This document shows positions 23,520 to 34,532 of a stretch of 64,000 nt of DNA, piece by piece. Origin of the DNA: Antedon mediterranea. Taxonomy: Eukaryota; Echinodermata; Crinoidea; Comatulida; Antedonidae. The first letter of the stretch is position 1. Every line of letters starts with the position of its first letter. The position numbers were made by a program, and so were the translations under genes. The DNA is taken from positions 17,613,001-17,677,000 of the forward strand of contig NC_092673.1 of the NCBI RefSeq assembly GCF_964355755.1. Direction: 5' to 3'. A model generated the notes under the pieces. That model had not been told where the DNA came from and made no database searches. It saw only the letters and a list, made by a program, of their open reading frames with translations.

Positions 23520-23520
23520 A
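23515..23520 (+). promoter_or_regulatory. AATAAA hexamer overlapping the gene A stop codon
   Basis: The bases CAATAAAC contain the stop TAA inside AATAAA. If used as a polyadenylation signal the 3' UTR would be only some 20 bases. Use is not shown by sequence; other hexamers exist downstream. Confidence 0.35.
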
Positions 23521-23679
23521 CATGGACGTTCTATTCATACAAGAATTAGACAAAGTGTTAAAGTGTTGAAAACTGGTACCAGTACAATCTACCTGTTAAC
23601 TCTTTTATCTGTGAATTGAGTAGCGATTTGGTTGCGATGTAATGTTAGCGTGTCATACTAAATTTCCCCTTGTTTTATG

Positions 23680-24065
23680 AGAAAGTATCCCCTGAATAGG
23701 GGTGTCCTAAAGAAGGGATTTACTCCAGTAGTAAAGAGGAGGGATGTGTCCCCTGAATAGGGTTGTCCTAAAGAAGGGGTTTGCTCCAGTAGTAAAGAGG
23801 AGGGGTGTGTCCCCTGAATAAGGGTGTCTTAAAAAAAGTGATTTACTCCAGTAGTAAAGAGGAGGGGTGTGTCCCCTGAATCTGGATGTGTCCCCTGAAT
23901 AGGGGTGTCCTAAAGAAGGGGTTTACTCCAGTAGTAAAGAGGAGGGGTGTGTCTCTTGAATAGGGATGTGTCCCCTGAATAGGGGTGTCCTAAAGAAGGG
24001 GTTTACTACAGTAGTAAAGAGGAGGGGTGTGTTCCCTGAATAGGGGTGTGTCCCCTGAATAGGAT
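23680..24065. repeat. Minisatellite, ~61-bp unit, six to seven copies
   Basis: Each unit carries CCCCTGAATAGGGGTGTCC, TAAAGAAGGGGTTTACTCC and AGTAGTAAAGAGGAGGGGTG. Shorter extra pieces (TGTCCCCTGAATAGGGGTG) are interposed near 23880, 23955 and 24040. It follows gene A closely. Confidence 0.85.
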
Positions 24066-25650
24066 TTCAGTGTACTAAACAGTACATGAATGTTGGTAAC
24101 AAAGAAAAGACGACAAAACAAATACTGGAACATTTACAAAAAATAACAGTAGGTCTACAAGCATGTGGGTATAAAACATTGCTACTGTTCCTGTTGCAGA
24201 CATTACATATTGCTATATTTAGAGATAAGACCATTTTAACTGTTTTTATATTTTGTTGTGCATTTATATTAGAGTCTCTATGTTGAGATTACAGGCAAAA
24301 ATCAAATGACAAACATACATTTTTTGAATAAGAATTGATTTAAGTAAGAAGAATATGTGCTACCCCAGCCCTCATGCCATAAACGAATAATATATTAATA
24401 AATTAATTTTAGATTATAATTAGAATGTCTTGAGGAACAAAATATCTCAACTTAAATAATATGCCTATTTTCTTACATTTTGAAATAAACTATGAATATT
24501 ATTTTCCCATGAAAGAAATTTATCAAACAAGACTAAGTTTCTCTACTTCATTTATTACATTCTATCCAATTAAGAGATCCAATTTTGTTTAAAATGTTCC
24601 TTCTGTTTTGAAAAATAATTTAAAAAAAATAAAAATAATCCACTCTTGATTCCCCTTTTTATAAAAAAAATATTTTCCCCTGAAGGAATTCAACCTTGCT
24701 TGTCAAATGAAACGACAACATTATAGTACAGTACAGTAAATGAACTGAGATTAGATATTAATTCAATTTTTTTTTTAACTTCAGAGAATATCCAGTTAAT
24801 TATATAGTTTTATATGCAGAATTACAAAACCAAAAATATATGCAAATGAGACCAGGTAAACGGAAGAACAGAATCAGAGCCATATATATAAAGTCGTAAC
24901 TATATATATATGGCTCTGAACAGAATTAAATCCTTGCACCCTCTAATCCTTCCCCTTACCACACTAGACATAGACACAACTGTTAAATCTCACTGTGTTA
25001 CTAAACGCCACTTCTCTAGCCCAGTTCCATATTTGATCCGATTATTAAACAAACAATGCTTAAATCTAAATTAATGTTTGATTAATTGTTTATACAGTAG
25101 TGTTCAATTTTTTTGTACAGTACTAAATTATTATATTTGTTATGAATGAATTTTATAATGTCTATTTGTTGAATGAATATATTTTGATGTTTTTTCACTT
25201 TTAATTCAATTTGAATTAAACTCAATTCAGTATGCTGCTATGTTTTAATGTTATTCATATTTTTTAATAAATACTAAATTATGAATGAAAAACTTATTTG
25301 TTTATTTGTAAGGATAGTGTTTTTTGAAGGGGGAGATTTTAACATCGAGGATATAAAATTATACGTTCTAGCTATTGTTAAAAATGTATTGTATATTATA
25401 GGAATAATAATATCCATTTCAACAACCCGCTGGAGGTCGAGTAATAAAGTTCTTCGATAATATTGCAGCGATAAAAATATGTAGACAAATTGTGATTGCG
25501 CCCTCTATAAAAAATAAAGTTTTATAAACATCACACGCATTTTATACAGAAAGAATGTCCGAAACAAGAAGTAAGTTTTGTTTCATTATTATCATACCAT
25601 ATCATATACGGAATTCTTTATAATGTGTTGTTTTAATAGCAGGTCTTTTT
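24066..25650. other. Gene-free AT-rich stretch
   Basis: A hairpin at 24875-24918 (CAGAGCCATATATATA and its complement around a 10-base loop) is the main structure. At 25504-25570 a CTCTATAAAAAATA word is followed by an ATG frame of five codons ending at a strong GTAAGT donor (25571). This could be a first exon, but no downstream exon was found, so no gene is called. Confidence 0.4.
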
Positions 25651-25654
25651 TTGG

Positions 25655-25830
25655 ATCTTATATTCGTATCCTAGGGCTAGGCTATAGGCCCTACCTAGCT
25701 AGCTAACAAACTAGGCCAGGTCAGGTCTAGGCTAGGCCCTAGAATAGTAGGGCCTAGCTAGGCCTCTACTACTACTACTAGCTCTAGGCCGAACCATCTA
25801 CGTACTACACTACTAGGCCTAGGGGCGCTA
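25655..25830. repeat. GGCCTA/TAGGCC-rich tract
   Basis: More than a dozen overlapping TAGGCC, GGCCTAG and CTAGGCTAG words occur in about 175 bp, with a (CTA)n run. Similar but shorter tracts lie at 4595-4740 and 27180-27245. The role is unknown. Confidence 0.55.
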
Positions 25831-25837
25831 GTTCCGT

Positions 25838-26670
25838 TTCGCACCTGTCTTTTATTTCGACTCCAAATGTGTTAAAGAACTTTATCCTGAATACCACACT
25901 TTAGAATTAGGCCTAGACCTCATCCATAAGTACTTTTACAATGGAGAATCACAGAAAAAGTAACAAATATATCCTTTAAATCGATGAAATATACAGACAT
26001 GTTTCTTGCATGTGGTTTGTGAATTTCGCACACTCCATGTTCAATATTGACATTTCTATGGAGCGCCAAAAGAGCAACTATAATAGAGGGCTAAAAAGGC
26101 AGTGGAATGCGCATATTTAATGCATCTATTGGTGAAAATTACGTTCAATTTAAATATATTTTATCAATGTTAATACAACTAAACTGTTGATACTGTACAT
26201 GGTTTTCGACAAATCGACAAATTCATCATCATAAGATGTACTGTAGGTTATATACCTCAATGATCTAAATAATATCCGTTGTAGTCCTGGACATAGACCA
26301 ATTAGATGCTGATTTAGAGTCGTTTAATAATGTTCTTTGAAAACAGCACATTATCGCCAGTAACATGTAACAATTGACAAAAAATTGTGAATTAAAACGT
26401 GTATTTCGTAAATAGATGCATTAAAAGTAGACGCATTCCACTGAATTTTTAACCCTCTATTATAGTTGCTCTTTTGGCGCTCCATAGAGACGAAAAAAAT
26501 GAACTTCGTGTATGCGAAATTTGCGAACGGTGTGCAAGAAACACGTCTGTAAAATCATCAATTTAAAGGATTTACTTGTTACTTTTTATGTGATTCTTCT
26601 TCATACAAGTACTTATGAGGCTCCAATACTAAGGTGTGGTATTCAAAATAAGTTTGGAGTCGAAATAAAA
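25838..26670. mobile_element. Foldback element, copy 2
   Basis: Arms at about 25838-26115 and 26430-26670 are near-perfect complements. They begin GTTTCGCACCTGTCTTTTAT and share GGCGCTCCATAGA, CAAAAGAGCAACTATAATAG and GAATACCAC words with copy 1 (1288-1928). The last ten bases of the right arm, present in copy 1, are missing. The loop (about 26116-26430) is unrelated to that of copy 1. Confidence 0.8.
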
Positions 26671-27494
26671 CAGCTAGGGCCAGGCATGGCCCAGGCGATC
26701 GGGGAGCCCAATAATGTTGTAAGACGATTGGGACAAGAGACGATCGGGCACAAAATAAAAATGTAGGGTCTCACAACTAAATGACAACTCAAGTCAAACA
26801 AATGTTTGTGCTCCCGAAGCCATCTTGCAGAGATGACCAGCTGAGAGTAAAAACGGAGAATATATAACAAGAATGAGTAATCTGCGACTTTTGCATTAGA
26901 AATTTGTAACAGAGCGTGGATGCCCGCCCTCATGAGAGCGGATGTATACAGACTAAAGAAGACTTCATTTGACAGTATATTATGTCATATTATTAATAGA
27001 ATTATGATAATACAGTAGTAGAACCTTCATTTTACGTACGGTACGCGTGAGACCAAAAGACATACGTAAAACATGGGATTCGTAAAATCCAGGTTGACCT
27101 TAAATTGACCCCAAATACGTAGATTATAGCTAAAAAGGCTGCCATGTTTGCCTACAGTACTTGCACAGCATGCATGTGGTCACTAGCTAGGCCTTGCCTA
27201 GACTAATCTAGGCCAGGCTAGCAGGCCTAGCAAGATGTGAGGCCTAACTAGAAAAGTGCAGTATATACAGGCTGTGCGATGTTTAAATAAAAGTTTTAAA
27301 AATAAAATATCAATGTTCTTGTATTTTCCATAATAAAAACAGTCAGTGCTGTAGGTGGAATGCACATGTGTAGCTGAGTTCCTCACACATCCATGGCTTT
27401 GTGCTTGTTGTTAAATTGCGCCCTCAATGTAAGAAAATGATGATGTCATCAGTCATTTTAAGCGTACATAAAATCCAGGGAACATAAAACAGAG
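26671..27494. other. Gene-free stretch
   Basis: No domain or reliable exon is seen in the short ORFs on either strand. It includes ACGTAAAACATGG and CATAAAATCCAGG words and a short GGCC-rich tract at 27180-27245. Confidence 0.35.
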
Positions 27495-27650
27495 GTTCTA
27501 CTGTATATTTAAATTTGATTTCTTTTAATTTAATTTATATTGTTACATGTTTATGTCTCGTCATATTTTTGTGAGGGTCCCTAATGGTCAGCTTCGGCTG
27601 GATGGACCACCCTCATAAAATATTGTTGAAATAAAAATAAATAAATAATG
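27495..27650 (+). mobile_element. 3' tail of a LINE
   Basis: A hairpin-like stretch (GAGGGTCC... GGACCACCCTC) is followed by ATAAAATATTGTTGAAATAA and (AATA)n. This resembles CR1-type 3' ends. No coding part remains. Confidence 0.45.
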
Positions 27651-27710
27651 CATTTTATAAAACATATTTAATAGCAAACTATGGGTACATTCACTTCTAC
27701 AAAAAATTAT

Positions 27711-28259
27711 TAAAGATGTATTGTCGCTTGAACACAAAAAAATGAAGGTCAAAATATTCTAAATTTAAATTGGCCATACCAAAGTAATATTAAAGTTATT
27801 CACTTTAAGTTGAAAATTTGAGCCAGAAACAAAAATTTTACGTAATTAACAGCTAAATTAATTTGATTACATTTCGTCTGGAAAATCGTCGCGAGCGAAA
27901 GTAAACAAAGATTTCAAACCTTGAGTATACATTTGCATGATGCTAATTAGGATTGTTTACAACTTTTCACGGTTGAGAAGATGGTGTTTTCACACAGATC
28001 GCGATGAAGTTTTATGATTATGCATACAGAGGAGCCAAATAAGCGCGTTGCATGAGATATGTTTTGATCGAAAACTTTGACTTCCAGTCAAAGTTATTTT
28101 TTGAACCAAAAAACATCTGTATTTCAGTTAAATGATTTTTTTTTCTACTAATTTTTGGTGAAAGTTAATAACTATTATGATACTTCAAAATGACCCACTT
28201 TTTTCGAAATCTTTTTTTTTTTTTTTGGAATTTGACAAAGGGACAATACAACTTTAAAT
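27711..28259. mobile_element. MITE of the GATGTATTGTCC family, copy 3
   Basis: Ends are TTAAAGATGTATTGTCGC on the left and AGGGACAATACAACTTTAA on the right, imperfect complements. It matches the termini of the copies at 14724 and 15674. The TTAA at the ends may be target sequence, but this was not proved. Confidence 0.65.
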
Positions 28260-28499
28260 TAGTTCACAAAGAAAGACCGAACCACAACAACAAACATCTA
28301 CCAAGCGTTACTCAGCATGGTCTATTCTTTGCTGCGTAATAATCTATGCCTGGTAAATTAAGTAATTTATTTATGATATATATATGTTACATTTAATTAA
28401 TATTTATTTTTTCTACTAGAAACAAGTTAAATAGATATATTATTAAACTATCCTTCGTGAAAACAAGTCAACAACAATCTATCTGCTATGCCAGGGCTA

Positions 28500-29036
28500 G
28501 GTAGTGCCATTGTTAACCCACTCACTATAGTTCATCCTCATTATCACTTTGGTAATAGTAGTGTACAATGATTGACAGAGTATTGACATATTTCATTTTA
28601 TTATCACTCTGTGTAAATATAACCTAAATGGTAATATTACAGAGAGTTATAAACTGCTGTGTTCTATTTATTATCTTTGTTTAACATTAGAATACAATGT
28701 TAATATTAAATCTATGGTAAAGATTATCTGATAACAAATTGTATAACAGGAACTCAATAAAACAAAACAAACTAATCATTAATAACAATTTCTACCCTGG
28801 TTTTCTGTATAAGTGTTATAATGAACTTGTTATCATATAAACTGTCTGACCAGAGCAATATGTAAAAAAATATATTTAGATTATAAAGATAATAAATGTT
28901 TGCTAAAGTCTTATGACTGAACCAGACCAGATCAAATGTGAGATAACAAATTACCTACAGTCTTTAATATGACTATGTATAGTCCCCTGAACCAGACCAG
29001 ATCAAATGTGAGATAAACAAATTACCTATCAGAGGT
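28500..29036 (+). repeat. Dispersed repeat copy and a 72-bp-spaced direct duplication
   Basis: About 28500-28850 is a further copy of the 12640-13570 family (TTATCTTTGTTTAACATTAG, GATAACAAATTGTATAACAG). At 28917-28965 and 28989-29035 the words GAACCAGACCAGATCAAATG, TGAGATAA and CAAATTACCTA are repeated. Confidence 0.6.
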
Positions 29037-29104
29037 CCCTGTAGCCCAACAGAAGATTAACCAAAAATGAAATTTCAAATAAAACCAATTTTGACAAATA
29101 TAGT

Positions 29105-29263
29105 CAGGGCCGTACACAGGATTTTATTTGGGTGGATGCTGATTAATATATTTTGGACCATTTTCATAATATTGATTGAAGACGATAAGACCCTATAAAA
29201 TGTGGACCTTTTGCAATTGGGGGGGGGGATGTCATCCCCCCCCCCCCCCTGCGTACGACCCTG
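29105..29263. mobile_element. 159-bp MITE with target-site duplication
   Basis: Ends are CAGGGCCGTACACAGG and CCTGCGTACGACCCTG, complementary at 14 of 16 positions. The 5 bases ATAGT stand directly outside both ends (29100-29104 and 29264-29268), consistent with a target duplication. The interior has a G-run next to a C-run (29220-29249). A minus-strand ORF that spans it is fortuitous. Confidence 0.75.
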
Positions 29264-29335
29264 ATAGTGACCCATGAAACCCAAAAAAGAGAGCACATCA
29301 ACCAGATCTAACATGGGATACCACATAAGACTAAT

Positions 29336-32300
29336 TCAATTCAATTCAATTCAATTCAATTCAAAATTCTTTAATCATCCCACACGGGGCAATTCAAATA
29401 AAAAGGTCTGGATTAAAATGATCTTACAAAATATACAAAATATCACAATACACAGAACAAAAAAAAAAAAAAAAAAGTCAAGTCAAGGTTCAAGAATTTA
29501 AGAGTCGAATAGCCACTGGCAAAAAAGAATTCCTTTTCCGGTTTGTTCTACATGCCGGGCATCGAAAGCGACGCCCATGATTCATGAGCTCGAAATCACT
29601 GAACAAGGCATGGTTAATATTTTTTAGAATAGCTCTACTTTTTTCTAGAGTTTGCATGTCACAGAAAGAAGATAAGCTACGAAGTTGACAACCTATTAAT
29701 TTAGAACTTAAGTTAACAATTCTTTGTAGTGAGTTTTTCTCTTTGACCCTAAGACTAAAAAACCAGCATATAAAGGAAAAAGTTAAAACGTTCTCAATAA
29801 AGGAATTATAAAAAACCCTAAGAATTACTTTATCGACATTAAAATGGTTCAGCTTCCTTAACAGATAAAGTCTCTGGTGTCCTTTCTTTACTATTGCCTC
29901 TGTGTTTAATTCCCAGCCGAGATTGTCCTCAAATATAGTACCTAGGTATTTAAAGGAATGGACAATATCGACTGGTTCGTCATTTATAATGGATACCCGG
30001 GGGTTGCGTCCTTTCTCCTTCCTAAAATCTACAATCATCTCCTTGGTTTTGGTCACATTGAGTTCCAAGTAGGAGTTTCCACAAAATTGGATAAAATCAT
30101 CTAAAGCGGAACCATGGCCGTCCTGTGAATTTTGAAGGAGAGACAGCAAGACAGTGTCGTCAGCAAATTTAACAAGATGACTATTGTCCTGTTTGCTGCG
30201 ACAGTCATCCGTGTATATAATATACAGGAGAGGAGAGAGGACGCAACCCTGGGGGGATCCAATACTTGTCATACGTACATTCGATTGTCTTTGGTTAACT
30301 AAGACCCTCTGACATCTGTTCGTAAGAAAACTTATAATCCATAATACAAAATCACGTTGAAAACCAAAATTCGAAATTAATTTGTTTGCTAAAATATAAG
30401 GGTGCATGGTATTGAAGGCAGAAGAGAAGTTGGCGAATAACATTCTGGCGTGAGATCGAGGCAGTTCAAGGTGCTTGTACAATGTGTTTAATAAAAAAAG
30501 CTTGGCATCCTCAACACCTCTTCCAGACCTGTATGCAAACTGCAGTGGATCGAGTTTAGACTCTACAACAGACGTGATGTAGGTTTTAACTATCTTTTTA
30601 AAGATTTTCATAACAAGAGATGTCAGCGCAATAGGGCGCAGATCATTCAGTTGTTTTATGACAGTCTGTTTAGGAATAGGTTTTATAATCGATTCTTTCC
30701 AAAGATTAGGAACTACACACTGGTTTATAGAGGTCTGGAAGAGGTACCGAAGGACACCACTGAGCTGATCCGCACACGACTTTAATGTTCTGCCCTCAAT
30801 ACCATCGGGACCAGAACTCTTATTTACATTTATATTCCTGAGTAATGTTCTAACATGATCCTCAGAAATAATAATTTCATCTACATGCGGATCATTATTG
30901 CCAACAGTGTCGTCTTTTAAATTGTGTTTTTCAAACCTAGCAAAGAAGTCGTTTAATCTATCTGGCAATGCCTGGTCATCAATACCCTCTACATTTATTT
31001 TATTTCTTTGTGTTTTATCAGCTGTGTTTATAGACGCCATATGTTTAATTCCTTGCCAAGCACTACGAATACATCCACTACTAAACTTATTTTCAATTTT
31101 TCTCTTATACATGTCTTTAGCCTTACGGACAGCTACTTTAACTTCTTTATTTATTTGCTTATTATCATGAGTGGTGCCTTGGTAAAAAATCCGTTTTTTC
31201 TTATTTAATATGTCTTTCAACTCTTTCGTAACCCACGGCTTATTATTTGCAAAAACGACAACCTCTTTTTTCGGTATTACTGAATCAACACAATAATTTA
31301 CATATGATGTTATAACATCCGCCATTTCGTTTAGATTTGGTGACGACTCATAAAATACTTGCCAATCAGTGCATTCAAAACACCCTCTTAAACGTTCGAT
31401 ACTGTCCAAAGTCCACAATTTAACAGTCTTGACTATTTTGTCCTTCCTCTGGATAACTGGGACATATTTTGGAATCAGATTCACACAATTGTGGTCCGAC
31501 GCACCAAGCGGTGGTAATGCCACGGACCTATATGCGCTTGGAACTGTACCGTAGCATAAATCTATTGTTTTATCTTTACGAGTAGGGCAGGTTACATATT
31601 GGTGGTATATTCTGAGCACTTTACCAAGCTTGTGTTGGTTGAAATCGCCCAATATGAGCCTGGGTGCATCAGGTGACAATGTCTCCAACTTGTGCGTATT
31701 TTCAGACAAGATTTCAGCTGCTCGTGTAGAATTAGCCTTTGGGTGTATATACACAACTGTAACAAATAACTGTGGAAATTCCCGCGGACAATAGAATGGT
31801 CTCAGTGAAATTGTCAACAATTCAATATCAGGTGTACATTGCTTATCGCGAACAATAGTTATGTTGCACCATCGTTTGTTTACAAATAAGCATACACCAC
31901 CGCCAATGTCTTTTCCGGATTGTTTTGTCCTATCTCCTCGAATTAGGGTGAATCCATCAATTTTGACACTTTCATTAAGGACATTTTCGCTCAACCACGT
32001 TTCTGTAAAACATAATAGATTGGCTTCTCTAAAAACCCTATCATATCGAATATTTGTCCAAACCTCATCCATTTTATTTTTTAATGACCGAACGTTTGCC
32101 AAAACAATTGTTGGCAAGGGTAAGCGATATTTATTTTTCCTTATCCTCTGTCTTTCTCCTCCTTTCTTACCCCTCTTTCTTCTTTTATGTCTGCTATTAT
32201 TGTCGTAGTTGTTTCCTTTGCTAATTATATCTAGGCTTAGGCGTGTTACATCTTGTATTGTGTCGCTCTTCGATCTAAGGCTTAGCAGCGCTTCCCTGCT

Positions 32301-32525
32301 GTAGACCAGTCTACCGTGACCGATACCATCGACGCTAACACAAAAAACACAACATCGTATGAACAGTAAAAGTGACAAAACTCCACAAACCACGTAATTA
32401 GATCCACAATACATTCTTACAAGTGTCAATCAACAAGATTACTCCAAAAAAGTTACTAATTTAACAAAAATCGAATTTAGATCACAACAAGAATCCAGCC
32501 TTAGACATCGCCACTGAGCAGCGCC
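29336..32525 (-). mobile_element. Non-LTR retrotransposon, near full length
   Basis: The 3' end on the minus strand finishes in a (GAATT)n tail (plus-strand 29333-29362), preceded by CGTGTGGGATGATTAAAGA. The 5' end is near 32525, about 100 bases before the ORF. A palindrome CAGGTATTCA-TTG-TGAATACCTG lies at the 5' junction (32526-32548). No target duplication could be fixed. Confidence 0.8.
29490..32429 (-). CDS. LINE endonuclease-reverse transcriptase, intact 979 aa
   Basis: One uninterrupted frame. An AP-type endonuclease occupies about residues 105-320: LANVRSLKNK, then TETWL with the catalytic Glu, VVYIHP, LGDFNQHK and GASDHNCV. The reverse transcriptase occupies about 560-830: LNDLRPIALTS, FSSAFNTMHP, GSPQGCVLSPLLY and FADDTVLL (about residue 754). 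The C-terminal region is SFICWF...QRIVNLSSKL. The N-terminus before residue 100 looks like a hydrophobic stretch followed by basic residues (RHKRRKRGKKGG). The protein nicks target DNA and reverse-transcribes its own RNA in place. The motifs fit the Rex1/CR1 group as I know it; the clade is not proved. FSSAFNT has Ser-Ser where many relatives have D-(F/Y/L), so the first catalytic Asp may be replaced. Otherwise it looks recently active. Confidence 0.9.
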   Translation of the reverse strand: MTLVRMYCGSNYVVCGVLSLLLFIRCCVFCVSVDGIGHGRLVYSREALLSLRSKSDTIQDVTRLSLDIISKGNNYDNNSRHKRRKRGKKGGERQRIRKNKYRLPLPTIVLANVRSLKNKMDEVWTNIRYDRVFREANLLCFTETWLSENVLNESVKIDGFTLIRGDRTKQSGKDIGGGVCLFVNKRWCNITIVRDKQCTPDIELLTISLRPFYCPREFPQLFVTVVYIHPKANSTRAAEILSENTHKLETLSPDAPRLILGDFNQHKLGKVLRIYHQYVTCPTRKDKTIDLCYGTVPSAYRSVALPPLGASDHNCVNLIPKYVPVIQRKDKIVKTVKLWTLDSIERLRGCFECTDWQVFYESSPNLNEMADVITSYVNYCVDSVIPKKEVVVFANNKPWVTKELKDILNKKKRIFYQGTTHDNKQINKEVKVAVRKAKDMYKRKIENKFSSGCIRSAWQGIKHMASINTADKTQRNKINVEGIDDQALPDRLNDFFARFEKHNLKDDTVGNNDPHVDEIIISEDHVRTLLRNINVNKSSGPDGIEGRTLKSCADQLSGVLRYLFQTSINQCVVPNLWKESIIKPIPKQTVIKQLNDLRPIALTSLVMKIFKKIVKTYITSVVESKLDPLQFAYRSGRGVEDAKLFLLNTLYKHLELPRSHARMLFANFSSAFNTMHPYILANKLISNFGFQRDFVLWIISFLTNRCQRVLVNQRQSNVRMTSIGSPQGCVLSPLLYIIYTDDCRSKQDNSHLVKFADDTVLLSLLQNSQDGHGSALDDFIQFCGNSYLELNVTKTKEMIVDFRKEKGRNPRVSIINDEPVDIVHSFKYLGTIFEDNLGWELNTEAIVKKGHQRLYLLRKLNHFNVDKVILRVFYNSFIENVLTFSFICWFFSLRVKEKNSLQRIVNLSSKLIGCQLRSLSSFCDMQTLEKSRAILKNINHALFSDFELMNHGRRFRCPACRTNRKRNSFLPVAIRLLNS

Positions 32526-32800
32526 AGGTATTCATTGTGAATACCTGTTTTAACACCCACTTAGCGTATGTGGACTTGTATCAGAATGGATGACACAATT
32601 GCAGTAAATGCATAACTAAACAATTAGTTAATGATATGACTAGAAACCTACTTAAACAAATTAATTTCAAAAAAATAAAAGTTACAGTTATTTGGCAAAT
32701 ATAATTTGTTATAAACTAGAAATCTAGTTAGTCAACAGCAAAGTAAAAGATTAGGTCTCTTTAGAATACAGTGTGTGGTATTATGTTTGGACACTAAGAA
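32526..32800. other. No gene
   Basis: AT-rich unassigned DNA after the LINE 5' end. Only the 10-bp-arm palindrome at 32526-32548 stands out. Confidence 0.4.
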
Positions 32801-33624
32801 AACTAGAAAGACACTCCGAGAGTGCATACCTCCGCCTACTGTGAAATTCTCCTACATAAGATTTCTCCGGTAAAAAAGAAATATATATATTATATTTGTG
32901 TGTGTCTAAATGCTGTTTGTGATTTAGGCTAATTTCACTACACTAGATGGCACGCTCGCTTCGCTCGCGTACCATCTAGGTCGTGCCCACAGATGGTTCT
33001 CGAATACACAGTATTTCCAGCGAGAAAAAAATGGAGATTTCAAGTGTACGTACCGCAGGACTATAATACATTGTCGTTTACAGAAACGAATAAATATACA
33101 CAATGATTTATGTAGTCAACCAAAATTAGCACCCTGGGAATTACTTCCGAGAGAGAGAGAGAGAAACAAAATGAGTCAAAATTTTTTATTTGGACTCATT
33201 TAAACAAACCCAATTTGTGTTTTGTATGTAACATTAAGGGTTGAGGGATGGGGGAAGAAGATAGGTACAAAGAGGAAACATTTTAAAATATATTCTTATC
33301 CACTCAGTAATGAAATATTGTTTTTAATGTGTTATAGGCCTATAAATAATATACCACTAAATACAGTAAAACATTTACGATTTGATACGGTACTTTGTTA
33401 AAACTCTCACTGTCATAGTCGATTGAAATAGTAAAGTACATGTAACGATACACCACTACGACGTTTATATATTTTTAAATTATTAATTAATACAAACGTT
33501 GAGAAGCAACTGTCAGTAATAACGTTTATTTATTTGTATATTATATGTTTATAATCTAACAGTAGGGCCTACCCACACTCACAGTAATAAAGTTTATTTG
33601 TATATATTTTTATATTACATCTAA

Positions 33625-34532
33625 AGCTCGAGTCCCACGATCGGGTTTTTTCTTCCGTCTTCCAAAGGGACTTGTATTGATTGATAGGACGTCAGGAGAA
33701 GAGTGTTGCAATCCCACAGTCATTTCTTCACTTGGTCACTAATGACCTACTTTTTGAATAGAATGTCATAAGCTTGCAATTTAGGGACAATCTTTGTATA
33801 TTGTAGGTATTCAAGGATTGACCTTGTCAACCATTGTGTAAATACTTTCTCTGCTCTCTGCTTTGCTATTCTATTTATCATTTAGAATTCAATTGTGATA
33901 TTGTATTCTTAATACAAATCAAAATGGATTTAGTGTTACTTTCGAAAGTTTTGATCATTTTGTATATGGTAAGAGAACTAAATAAACGCAAGCAGAAGAA
34001 AAAACGATTGCAAAAGAAACGCAGTGTGTGGGTGAAAACATGGATACAGCGGCAAAAATCCCATGGAGCATACCATGATTTAATAAAGGAACTGGAAGTA
34101 GAAGACATAGAAAAATATAATAATTTTATCTATAATTATATATAAATATATAATATATTATGACTTTTAATAACACTTTATAATCTTTGTATTCCATTCA
34201 ACTCCTAACTAAAGTTATTTCAGGTATCTATAATCAAAAGATATATAGTGAACTATATTATCTCTCTGCTACAATATTCAGATGTTGATCCCTACCAAGC
34301 CAAATTCCTGCCCATCTGATTGGCTATTGGTGTAAAAAACTGGTGTCAGTTTCGTTAATAATAGGACATGCACTAAAACTTATAAGTCACTATTTTCTCT
34401 CTTTTATACACAAGGGAGCAGTTAAAATAATAGATTTGACCCTAAAGGTGACTGGAAACAGGCACTTTCCATCAATCAATACAGTGTCCCTTTGGAAGAC
34501 TGAAGAAAAAACCCGATCGTGGGACTCGAGCT
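33625..34532 (+). mobile_element. PIF/Harbinger-like DNA element, 908 bp, TAA target duplication
   Basis: The terminal inverted repeats are about 60 bp long. They start AGCTCGAGTCCCACGATCGG and end with its exact complement, with a few differences further in. TAA stands at both outer edges (33622-33624 and 34533-34535), and a single TAA is found at the empty site (34795-34797). A 3-bp TWA duplication is the hallmark of PIF/Harbinger, and the encoded fragment agrees. The element is non-autonomous: it keeps only the beginning of the transposase. Confidence 0.92.
33924..34145 (+). pseudogene. N-terminal fragment of a Harbinger transposase (HARBI1-like)
   Basis: From ATG 33924 there are 73 codons to a stop. 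After a hydrophobic start and a basic run (LNKRKQKKKRLQKK) come WVKTWIQRQKSHGAYHDLI and KELEVEDIEKYNNFI. The pattern W-V-x-x-W, then HGAYH, then L-E-D-x-x-K-Y is how Harbinger transposases and HARBI1 begin. The catalytic DDE domain is missing: the frame runs into a TATATAA tract. An ATG at 33834 is in frame but lies outside the conserved part. It could be translated as a short peptide but cannot transpose alone. Confidence 0.85.

Noticed and set aside
25555-25571. Possible first coding exon (ATG, five codons, then GTAAGT) after a TATA-like word
   Set aside because: The motif is short and no following exon could be found; chance occurrence is likely in 64 kb.
29075-29326. 83-codon minus ORF with poly-Gly and PPP
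   Set aside because: It is the G-run and C-run of the small MITE read in frame.
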